Shown here one piece after another: positions 5,720 through 11,459 of a stretch of 13,916 nucleotides of DNA (positions are counted from its first letter, which is position 1; each line of letters begins with the position of its first letter). Under the pieces are notes generated by a model. That model was not told the DNA's origin. It saw only the letters and a list, made by a program, of their open reading frames with translations, and made no database searches. The translations under genes were made by a program, and so were the position numbers. Source of the stretch: an uncultured Paracoccaceae bacterium (GTDB lineage Bacteria > Pseudomonadota > Alphaproteobacteria > Rhodobacterales > Rhodobacteraceae); assembly GCA_938038825.1 (NCBI GenBank), contig CALHST010000140.1:1-13916 (forward strand), given 5' to 3'.

Positions 5720-7256
5720 ACGAATCTGGTTCCGCTTCTTTTTTGCGGGCCACATAGGCATCCAATTCTTCGGATATTGCAGGGTCGATCGCGGGCTGCT
5801 GATAGGTGTTCAACAACGTCTCAACGCGCACACGTGCCAATTCTTGCGTGTCGCGCGCGCCCTCGTCAGACCACGTCTCAAATGGCTTGTAATCCAACAG
5901 GTCAGATTTCCAAAAAGCCCTTTTAAAATTGGCCTGTGTGTGTTCACAGCCCAAGAAATGACCACCCGGACCAACTTCGCGAAGCGCGTCCATTGCTTGC
6001 GCATTTGTGTCCATTTCGATGCCTTTTGCGATGTGATGCAGTGCCCCCAATTGGTCCGCGTCCATCACAAATTTCTCGAAAGATGACACCAATCCGCCTT
6101 CCAGCCAACCGCAGGAATGCAGCATGAAATTGACCCCGCTCAACAGGCCCATATTCAGCGAATTCGCGGTCTCATAAGCGGCCTGCGCGTCGGGCAATTT
6201 CGCCCCAGTAAAGCCACCAGAAGACCGATACGGCAGACCCAATCTGCGCGCAATTTGACCGGCGCCATACGTGATGTGTGCGGCCTCTGGCGTGCCAAAT
6301 GTTGGCGCCCCGGAATTCATGTCGATAGAGGTCACAAATGCGCCCATAATCACCGGCGCGCCGGGTCTCACCAACTGGTTATAGGCGATGCCCGCAAGCA
6401 CTTCTGCCATCACTTGTGTAAGCGTTCCCGCAACCGAAACCGGGGCCATAGCACCGCCCACAATAAAGGGCGACACGATGCAGGCTTGGTTCGCTTCGGC
6501 ATAGACTTCCATCGCCCCCATCATCACGTCATCGAACGTCATTGGGGAGTTAATATTGATCAAAGACGTCATTACCGTCTTTTCGGAAACAAACTGTTTC
6601 CCGAACAAAATTTCGCTCATTTCGACAGAATCACGGGCCCGAGAGGGCTCTGTGACGGACCCCATGTACGGCTTATCCGAGAGAATCATGTGTGCTTGCA
6701 GCATGTCGAGATGTCGTTTGTTAACAGCGACATCCGTAGGTTCACATACTGTTCCCCCCGAATGGTGCAACCATTTGGACATATATCCAAGTTTTACGAA
6801 CTTTCTGAAGTCCTCGATCGTGGCATATCGGCGTCCTCCTTCGACATCACGTACGAAAGGCGGGCCATAAACTGGCGCCAGAACAAGGTTCTTGCCGCCG
6901 ATCTCGACAGATCGCTCCGGGTTGCGCGCATGTTGGGTAAAGCTGCTCGGCGCGGTTTTGATCAATTCACGGGCTAAACCACGGGGAATATGCACCCGCT
7001 CACCTTGCACATCGGCGCCCGCTTCTTTCCAGCGCGCCAAAGCGCCCGGATTGGCCAGAAAGTTTACGCCGATCTCTTCCAGAACAGTTTCGGCGTTCAT
7101 CTCGATGATCTCAAGAGCCTCGTCATTGAGGATCTCGAAATTGGGGATGTTGCGCTCAATAAATTTGGCCGTTTCAAACGACACTGCACTGCGTTCTGCA
7201 CGCCGTGCTGCACCGCCGCCACCCCGTCCACGACGCCGACCGGATCCATCTGCCAT
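5712..7256 (-). CDS. MttB-family (trimethylamine methyltransferase-like) protein, non-pyrrolysine type
   Basis: A 514-residue protein of the MttB superfamily, which moves methyl groups from quaternary or tertiary amines to a corrinoid protein. Recognisable stretches include NAETVLEEIGVNF, PVYGPPFVRDVEGGRRYATIEDF, NINSPMTFDDVMMGAM, GAFVTSIDMNSGAPTFGTPE, and GPGGHFLGCEHTQANFKRAFW near the C-terminus. No in-frame TAG interrupts it, so it belongs to the large group without pyrrolysine, whose known members (MtgB-like) act on glycine betaine or related quaternary amines; the substrate here is open. The start at 7256 has GGGGAG seven bases upstream; the longer frame to 7358 would add 34 residues unlike the family. 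The N-terminus carries an unusual Arg/Gly-rich tail (RRRGRGGGG). No corrinoid protein or corrinoid:folate methyltransferase gene lies in this window. Its leader contains a 9-bp inverted repeat. Confidence 0.93.
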   Translation of the reverse strand: MADGSGRRRGRGGGGAARRAERSAVSFETAKFIERNIPNFEILNDEALEIIEMNAETVLEEIGVNFLANPGALARWKEAGADVQGERVHIPRGLARELIKTAPSSFTQHARNPERSVEIGGKNLVLAPVYGPPFVRDVEGGRRYATIEDFRKFVKLGYMSKWLHHSGGTVCEPTDVAVNKRHLDMLQAHMILSDKPYMGSVTEPSRARDSVEMSEILFGKQFVSEKTVMTSLININSPMTFDDVMMGAMEVYAEANQACIVSPFIVGGAMAPVSVAGTLTQVMAEVLAGIAYNQLVRPGAPVIMGAFVTSIDMNSGAPTFGTPEAAHITYGAGQIARRLGLPYRSSGGFTGAKLPDAQAAYETANSLNMGLLSGVNFMLHSCGWLEGGLVSSFEKFVMDADQLGALHHIAKGIEMDTNAQAMDALREVGPGGHFLGCEHTQANFKRAFWKSDLLDYKPFETWSDEGARDTQELARVRVETLLNTYQQPAIDPAISEELDAYVARKKEAEPDSFI

Positions 7257-7305
7257 GATCACCACTCCCCAAATCGAGTTTGACTGTGACCCGTTTCCTA
7301 ACGCA

Positions 7306-7336
7306 GGCGCTGTCGCCACCTCGCGCTGACAGCGCC
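7306..7336. promoter_or_regulatory. 9-bp inverted repeat in the mttB-like leader
   Basis: GGCGCTGTC (7306-7314) and GACAGCGCC (7328-7336) are perfect inverted copies with a 13-base spacer. The element begins 50 bases upstream of the methyltransferase start. It could be an operator for a dimeric regulator or a leader RNA hairpin. It is not followed by a T run in the minus direction, so a terminator for the operon upstream is less likely. Confidence 0.45.
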
Positions 7337-7365
7337 CTTTAAAGGAAAAAAACGACACGCACCCA

Positions 7366-7390
7366 AATCGGGCGAAAAAAATGTCCGATT
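7366..7390 (-). repeat. 6-bp inverted repeat with T-rich loop, between operon and mttB-like gene
   Basis: AATCGG (7366-7371) and CCGATT (7385-7390) are inverted copies. On the minus strand the loop contains seven T residues, and a second run of seven T lies about 13 bases further on (near 7346-7352). The arrangement could give weak termination after the four-gene operon, or be part of the methyltransferase promoter. Neither is convincing alone. Confidence 0.25.
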
Positions 7391-7459
7391 GTCAGGGATC
7401 TTTACAGCACGCGTGCAAAGTTGAGTGCCATTGTATCAGTACACCGCGACGAAACACGC

Positions 7460-7684
7460 CTATGTGCAGCAGGACTTGCCTTCTTGAATTGGGGGGCAAG
7501 GCACTGTGGCATAAGAACAGAACACACAACAATCACCAGGTAATGGCTTTAGTACGACAGCGCAGGAGGCGCATTCGTAAAACCACTGGCAGGCATCTGT
7601 GGGCATGGTTTCTGTCTTCACATGCCCACAGTTTGGACATGTTAAAGTAGAGGACAATTCTATCGCTGTTTGGTCTTCCGCCAT
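7460..7684 (-). CDS. GDCCVxC-domain small Cys-rich heavy-metal-associated protein
   Basis: A 74-residue protein with 11 cysteines, in an ordered set: CPNC (16-19), Cys32, CASC (38-41), GDCCVFC (50-56), Cys63, and a terminal CC at 72-73. GDCCVFCSYATVPCPPIQ is the signature of the GDCCVxC family, some members of which are selenoproteins and which are often found beside mercury-transport genes. Here all signature positions are Cys, so no recoding is needed. The two CxxC pairs suggest a zinc-ribbon-like core and the vicinal pairs could bind soft metals such as Hg(II); metal choice is inference. Its ATG lies 25 bases inside the merF-like gene, so translation is probably coupled. It has no signal peptide and should be cytosolic. 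It is the last gene of a four-gene operon. Confidence 0.88.
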   Translation of the reverse strand: MAEDQTAIELSSTLTCPNCGHVKTETMPTDACQWFYECASCAVVLKPLPGDCCVFCSYATVPCPPIQEGKSCCT

Positions 7685-7869
7685 AGCGCAACTCCTGTCA
7701 GGACAAGAAAACCGGCCAAAACCGGCAGCAAAACAGCGTCAGTGTAGAGCGTGCCAATCAATCCGCCGAGTCCCAATGCCGTCAAAACAACAGGCATCAA
7801 CGGGGTAAAGCAACACAAGGCCGCGATGACCGAACCGGCTAGCCCAAGTGTCAGCAATCGGTTCTTCAT
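7660..7869 (-). CDS. merF: MerF-like mercury (Hg2+) uptake protein
   Basis: A 69-residue inner-membrane protein with two predicted transmembrane helices (about residues 5-35 and 40-62). The first carries the vicinal pair Cys19-Cys20 in the ALCCFTP motif shared by MerF and MerT, where it receives Hg(II) during import. The start at 7869 overlaps the upstream stop as ATGA; the longer frame to 8031 only shadows the Lin0512 gene. Canonical MerF is near 80 residues and has a second vicinal Cys pair at its cytosolic C-terminus. This protein ends in RKTKQR and lacks it, while the next gene product ends in CC. MerF normally hands mercury to MerA, but no merA, merP or merR is in this window, so the cargo and direction of transport are uncertain. 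An alternative is a related small metal or sulfur transporter. Confidence 0.85.
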   Translation of the reverse strand: MKNRLLTLGLAGSVIAALCCFTPLMPVVLTALGLGGLIGTLYTDAVLLPVLAGFLVLTGVALWRKTKQR

Positions 7870-8228
7870 GATGTCAGCGTCCACCCGGTCTGCTTCGGCA
7901 AAAACGCCTCCACCGATGCCGACGCAATCACAATGCAGCCACCGGTTTCCGGGTTCTCGACATTCAAGCCGCCTTTGACGGCGACCACTTCTGCCCGACC
8001 GCGCGGCAGCTTTTCGGCCAACGCGGCACAATCCACGGCATCTGGATCCTGCACGCCAACCGTGACCTGAACCCGCATGACATCATGGCTTAACCCGGTG
8101 GCTTCAAAGATCGGCAAGGATGAATGACGGATTGCGTCCTCGATCGCGCGCGCAGCGGCCTTGGTATAGTCGCGCCCGTACATGTCGTTGCCCATACCCA
8201 TTTCGATGATCAAACGTTGCTCAGCCAT
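7866..8228 (-). CDS. Lin0512 family protein (second of two tandem paralogues)
   Basis: A 120-residue protein of the Lin0512 family, whose function is unknown. The family is marked by a conserved GxGxDxHG-type motif near the N-terminus; here it reads GMGNDMYG (11-18), followed by RDYTKAAARAIEDAIRHSSL. The rest aligns along its length with the upstream gene, including VGVQDPDAVD against VGVQKPDAVD and VKGGLNVENPETGG against VQGGLDIPRPEGTG, so they arose by duplication. The ATG at 8228 has GGAG seven bases upstream and overlaps the preceding stop by eight bases; the TTG at 8246 was rejected. It is probably cytosolic, with no signal peptide, membrane segment or cysteine cluster. Its stop overlaps the merF-like start (ATGA). 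Sitting between its paralogue and a metal transporter suggests, but does not show, a role in metal or cofactor handling. Confidence 0.87.
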   Translation of the reverse strand: MAEQRLIIEMGMGNDMYGRDYTKAAARAIEDAIRHSSLPIFEATGLSHDVMRVQVTVGVQDPDAVDCAALAEKLPRGRAEVVAVKGGLNVENPETGGCIVIASASVEAFLPKQTGWTLTS

Positions 8229-8571
8229 CCACTTTCTCCATGTCAAAGCTTACGGACAGCGCCACGGTGGCAATGATCGTTGGATTGCCGGTGCCTTCCG
8301 GGCGGGGAATGTCCAAACCACCCTGCACAACATGCACGTCGGTCTGCCCATAGGGGAACACCTCGGACACTTTCGCGACATCCACCGCGTCAGGCTTTTG
8401 CACACCTATATCGACGCGAATCTGCATATCGGTCTTTTCGAACCCGTATAGCTCTGCCAAGTTGATCGAATTATGCCACAGCGCGTCCTTCACAGCGCGG
8501 CACGCGGCTTCGGTGTAATCCCCCCGGCGCAAGGACGTGCCCTGACCGAATTCTGTAAGCAATCTTGGCAT
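8221..8571 (-). CDS. Lin0512 family protein (first of two tandem paralogues)
   Basis: A 116-residue protein homologous to the next gene along its length (GDYTEAACRAVKDALWHNS, GVQKPDAVD, VQGGLDIPRPEGTG). Its N-terminal motif is altered: EFGQGTSLRRGDYT carries one extra residue and lacks the motif Asp, so it may have lost a function that its partner keeps, as in a heterodimer with one active subunit. The start at 8571 has a strong AAGGGGG ribosome site (8577-8583) five bases away; the frame to 8724 overlaps guaA antisense and is not used. This is the first gene of the four-gene minus-strand unit and diverges from guaA with only 45 bases between the start codons. No signal peptide or membrane segment is seen. 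Function is unknown. Confidence 0.87.
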   Translation of the reverse strand: MPRLLTEFGQGTSLRRGDYTEAACRAVKDALWHNSINLAELYGFEKTDMQIRVDIGVQKPDAVDVAKVSEVFPYGQTDVHVVQGGLDIPRPEGTGNPTIIATVALSVSFDMEKVDG

Positions 8572-8616
8572 CGCAACCCCCTTGCACTTCGTCGCTGTCA
8601 GCCATACCCAAGGCCT
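8572..8616. promoter_or_regulatory. 45-base divergent region between the Lin0512 operon and guaA
   Basis: The two start codons face away from each other with only 45 bases between, containing the Lin0512 ribosome site (8577-8583, minus strand) and an AAGG (8610-8613) for guaA. There is no room for two ordinary promoters with leaders, so at least one promoter must lie inside the opposite coding sequence. TTGCAC (8582-8587) followed 17 bases later by TACCCA is a weak promoter match toward guaA. Confidence 0.35.
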
Positions 8617-10191
8617 ATGTCTGATACCACCCATGACCGCCTTTTGATCATCGATTTTGGTTCTCAGGTGACGCAGCTTATTGCGCGCCGCCTTCGAGAG
8701 TTGAACGTTTATTGCGAAATCCACCCCTACCAGAATGTCGACATGACCTTCGTCGAAGACTTCGCCCCCAAGGCGGTGATCTTTTCTGGTGGCCCAGATT
8801 CGGTCACCCGCGCAGGATCACCCCGCGCACCCGACGGCATTTTTGACTACGGTGTGCCGATCTTGGGCATCTGTTATGGCCAGCAAACCATGATGCAGCA
8901 GCTTGGTGGGCGCGTGGATGGCGGCAAAATTTCTGGCGGTGGTGGCACAGCGGAATTTGGCCGTGCTTTTGTCACCCCCGAAGGCGCCCTGCCCTTGTTG
9001 GACGGCTGGTTTGACGATGGGGACGAACAAGTCTGGATGTCGCACGGCGACCACGTGGCCAAACTTGCGCCCGGGTTCGAGGTCTACGGTACCTCCCCCA
9101 ATGCGCCTTACGCGATTACAGCAGACACCACGCGCAACTTCTATGCCGTGCAATTCCACCCCGAGGTACACCACACCCCCCGCGGTGCGATGCTGTATAA
9201 GAATTTCGTCAAGCTCGCCGGGTTCAAGGGCGATTGGACCATGGGCGCGTACCGCGAAAAGATGATCCAGGCGATCCGCGATCAGGTGGGCGACAAGAAA
9301 GTCATCTGCGCGTTGTCGGGGGGCGTTGACAGTTCGGTCGCGGCGATCCTGATCCACGAAGCAATCGGCGAGAACCTCACCTGCGTTTTTGTTGACCACG
9401 GTCTACTGCGCAAGAACGAGGCCGAAGAAGTCGTGGGCATGTTCCGCGACAATTATAACCTCAAGCTGATCCACGCCGATGAAAGCGATTTGTTCTTGGG
9501 TGAGCTGGACGGCCAATCCGACCCTGAAACCAAGCGCAAGATCATTGGTAAGCTGTTCATAGACGTGTTCCAGAAATACGCGGATCAGGTCGAAGGTGCC
9601 GAATTCTTGGCCCAAGGCACACTATACCCGGACGTGATTGAAAGCGTCAGCTTCTCGGGCGGGCCATCGGTGACGATCAAGTCGCACCATAATGTTGGCG
9701 GCTTGCCGGAAAAGATGGGCCTGAAACTGGTCGAACCCCTGCGTGAACTCTTCAAAGACGAAGTGCGCGCCTTGGGCCGTGAACTTGGCCTGCCTGCCAG
9801 CTTCATTGGCCGTCACCCCTTCCCCGGCCCTGGTCTTGCGATCCGCTGTCCCGGTGAGATTACACGCCCCAAGCTGGAAATCCTGCGCGAAGCGGATGCG
9901 ATTTATATCGACCAAATCCGCAAACACGGTTTGTATGACGAGATCTGGCAAGCTTTTGTTGCGATCCTGCCCGTGAAGACTGTGGGCGTCATGGGGGACG
10001 GGCGCACATATGACTATGCGTGTGCGTTGCGGGCGGTGAACTCGGTTGATGGGATGACGGCGGATTATTACCCGTTCAGCCACGACTTCCTTGGTGAAAC
10101 AGCCACGCGCATCATCAACGAAGTGCCGGGGATCAACCGTGTGACCTATGACATCACCTCCAAACCTCCGGGGACCATCGAATGGGAATAA
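8617..10191 (+). CDS. guaA: GMP synthase (glutamine-hydrolysing)
   Basis: A complete 524-residue GMP synthase, which converts XMP, ATP and glutamine to GMP in the last step of guanine nucleotide synthesis. The class I glutamine amidotransferase domain (about 1-200) has the nucleophile Cys86 in GICYGQQ and the His181/Glu183 pair in FHPEV. The ATP pyrophosphatase domain begins with the P-loop SGGVDSS (234-240), and the C-terminal dimerisation domain ends in the canonical KPPGTIEWE. All key residues are present and the length is normal. The ATG at 8617 gives the standard N-terminus (RLLIIDFGSQVTQ); the open frame back to 8473 only shadows the Lin0512 gene on the other strand. The 3' end overlaps the next gene by ten bases, so guaA appears to lead a three-gene unit. 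Identification is secure. Confidence 0.98.
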   Translation: MSDTTHDRLLIIDFGSQVTQLIARRLRELNVYCEIHPYQNVDMTFVEDFAPKAVIFSGGPDSVTRAGSPRAPDGIFDYGVPILGICYGQQTMMQQLGGRVDGGKISGGGGTAEFGRAFVTPEGALPLLDGWFDDGDEQVWMSHGDHVAKLAPGFEVYGTSPNAPYAITADTTRNFYAVQFHPEVHHTPRGAMLYKNFVKLAGFKGDWTMGAYREKMIQAIRDQVGDKKVICALSGGVDSSVAAILIHEAIGENLTCVFVDHGLLRKNEAEEVVGMFRDNYNLKLIHADESDLFLGELDGQSDPETKRKIIGKLFIDVFQKYADQVEGAEFLAQGTLYPDVIESVSFSGGPSVTIKSHHNVGGLPEKMGLKLVEPLRELFKDEVRALGRELGLPASFIGRHPFPGPGLAIRCPGEITRPKLEILREADAIYIDQIRKHGLYDEIWQAFVAILPVKTVGVMGDGRTYDYACALRAVNSVDGMTADYYPFSHDFLGETATRIINEVPGINRVTYDITSKPPGTIEWE

Positions 10192-10460
10192 AAGTCACAG
10201 GCAAAATCTGGGCCACGTCGCAGGACATGGCAGACCGGATCGCAGCGGGTCTGCCCGAACACATCCGCTTGTCACGCGCAGAACCTGGAAACGTGTCGTT
10301 CAACATCACCCAAGGGGATGATGCGTGGACTTGGATCGTGGACGAAGAATTCACGGATGCCGACGCCTTCAAGGCACATGGCGCACGCATGGCCAATTCC
10401 GCTTGGGCAAACGCCGCCCAAGGCATAGAACGCGACATTACCGTCAAGGACACCGCGTGA
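10182..10460 (+). CDS. ABM-fold monooxygenase-like protein (putative quinol monooxygenase / antibiotic biosynthesis monooxygenase family)
   Basis: A 92-residue protein resembling the dimeric alpha-beta barrel ABM family (YgiN-like). It shows the usual pattern of beta strands around KVTGKIWA and NVSFNITQGDDAWTWIVDEEF, followed by the helix FTDADAFKAHGARMANSAWANAA (about 57-79), where the AFKAH His is typical. Members include quinol monooxygenases and uncharacterised stress proteins; the substrate cannot be told from this sequence. The ATG lies inside the guaA 3' end (ten-base overlap), and its stop overlaps the GTG start of the EamA gene (GTGA), so the three are translated in sequence from one message. 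No cofactor-binding motif is visible, as expected for this cofactor-free family. Confidence 0.8.
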   Translation: MGIKVTGKIWATSQDMADRIAAGLPEHIRLSRAEPGNVSFNITQGDDAWTWIVDEEFTDADAFKAHGARMANSAWANAAQGIERDITVKDTA

Positions 10461-11320
10461 GCGATACCCTGCGCGGCGCATTGTGGATGATCGGGACGAT
10501 TGTCTCTTTCTCAGTCATGGCCGTAGCAGGGCGCGAGCTGATCAGCACGCTGTCCACCTTTGAAATGATGATGTATCGATCCGCTGTCGGACTGCTGATC
10601 GTCAGCATCATCCTGACGGCGACCGGGCGTTGGGCCGAAATTCGAACACGGCGCATCAAAACCCATCTGGCACGCAACGCATTCCACTTCATTGGTCAGA
10701 ACTTGTGGTTCTTTTCGCTGGCCTTTATTCCGCTGGCCCAAGTTTTCGCGCTGGAATTCACAACGCCCCTTTGGGTGATCTTGCTCAGCCCCTTTTTGCT
10801 GGGCGAGCGGTTCACAAAAATCAAAGCCGTCACAGCATTAATTGGGTTCATTGGCGTGCTCTTTGTCGCACAACCCGGATCAACCGAGCTGAATGCAGGC
10901 GTGATCGCAGCAGCAAGCTGTGCTGTGTTCTTTGCGTTGTCCATTATCTTGACCAAACGATTAACCGAAACGGAAAGCATCGGCTGCATCATGTTTTACC
11001 TGACCGCGATGCAACTGGTCTTTGGCACTGTCATTTCTGGCTATGACGGGGACATCTCGATTCCATCGGTAACGGAACTGCCATTTGTCGTTGCCATCGC
11101 CATCGCAGGTCTGACGGCGCATTTCTGTTACACAAAAGCCCTATCTCTTGCACCTGCGACAATTGTGAGCCCAATTGATTTCGCCCGCCTGCCAACCATC
11201 GCGATCATTGGCTGGTTGATCTATAACGAGGCGCTCGACCCGTTTGTTTTCCTTGGCGCAGGCATCATTTTTGCGGCGAATTATCTCAATATCTGGTCCC
11301 AAACCCGCAAAAGCGCATAA
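10457..11320 (+). CDS. EamA/DMT superfamily permease
   Basis: A 287-residue inner-membrane protein with about ten hydrophobic helices arranged as two EamA repeats, roughly residues 5-138 and 148-282. Marks of the drug/metabolite transporter superfamily include LEFTTPLWVILLSPFLLGERFTK in the first repeat and the matching PIDFARLPTIAIIGWLIYNEALDP in the second, each with its Glu after the helix. The GTG at 10457 overlaps the previous stop (GTGA) and gives a normal N-terminus; the frame back to 10325 only shadows the ABM gene. Known relatives export amino acids, purines or other metabolites, or take up carboxylates; substrate is not predictable here. Its place behind guaA could hint at purine-related export, but this is only a neighbourhood guess. 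Confidence 0.92.
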   Translation: MSDTLRGALWMIGTIVSFSVMAVAGRELISTLSTFEMMMYRSAVGLLIVSIILTATGRWAEIRTRRIKTHLARNAFHFIGQNLWFFSLAFIPLAQVFALEFTTPLWVILLSPFLLGERFTKIKAVTALIGFIGVLFVAQPGSTELNAGVIAAASCAVFFALSIILTKRLTETESIGCIMFYLTAMQLVFGTVISGYDGDISIPSVTELPFVVAIAIAGLTAHFCYTKALSLAPATIVSPIDFARLPTIAIIGWLIYNEALDPFVFLGAGIIFAANYLNIWSQTRKSA

Positions 11321-11382
11321 GTCCCGGCACGATATTTCTGTCACGTTGCGTCACTTCCGTGCGAGGTGCCCCTGCGTAAGAC

Positions 11383-11412
11383 TTGTCCAAAACGTGCCCC
11401 TTCGGTGATAAG
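11383..11412 (+). promoter_or_regulatory. Candidate promoter for the outer-membrane protein gene
   Basis: TTGTCC (11383-11388) and GATAAG (11407-11412) are each four-of-six matches to -35 and -10 hexamers with an 18-base spacer. A start near 11419 would leave a leader of about 40 bases. Two TCAC copies ten bases apart (11341 and 11351) lie just upstream and could be regulator half-sites. The match is weak. Confidence 0.28.
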
Positions 11413-11442
11413 TTGGCCCAACTGCGACCACTCACCGCAGTT
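11411..11442 (+). promoter_or_regulatory. Two mutually exclusive leader hairpins before the outer-membrane protein gene
   Basis: AGTTG (11411-11415) can pair with CAACT (11419-11423), and AACTGCG (11420-11426) can pair with CGCAGTT (11436-11442). The two stems share bases 11420-11423, so only one can form at a time. The second stem ends four bases before the GGAGGAG ribosome site (11447-11453). Pairing is seen in the sequence; any switching role is inference, and it needs the transcript to start upstream of 11411. Confidence 0.3.
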
Positions 11443-11446
11443 TATC

Positions 11447-11453
11447 GGAGGAG
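11447..11453 (+). promoter_or_regulatory. Strong ribosome binding site that fixes a TTG start
   Basis: GGAGGAG lies six bases before the TTG at 11460. It is an almost full match to the 16S 3' end and explains how a weak TTG codon can start an abundant outer-membrane protein. The first residues after it (MKKTLATTTALTL) form a proper signal peptide, which confirms the choice. Confidence 0.75.
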
Positions 11454-11459
11454 ACAGAC

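Noticed and set aside
6117..6977. 286-residue plus-strand frame
   Set aside because: It lies wholly antisense to the well-supported MttB-like gene and its translation looks random (rich in His, Arg and Cys).
5712..7256. Pyrrolysine in the MttB-like enzyme
   Set aside because: No in-frame TAG occurs, so it belongs to the non-pyrrolysine group.
7460..7684. Selenocysteine in the GDCCVxC protein
   Set aside because: All signature positions are encoded by ordinary Cys codons and there is no in-frame TGA before the stop.
7460..8571. A complete mercury resistance (mer) operon
   Set aside because: Only MerF-like and GDCCVxC genes are present; merR, merP, merT and merA are absent from the window, so full resistance cannot be claimed.
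8473..8616. N-terminal extension of GuaA
   Set aside because: The extra 48 residues are antisense to the Lin0512 gene and unlike any GMP synthase start; the family N-terminus begins at 8617.
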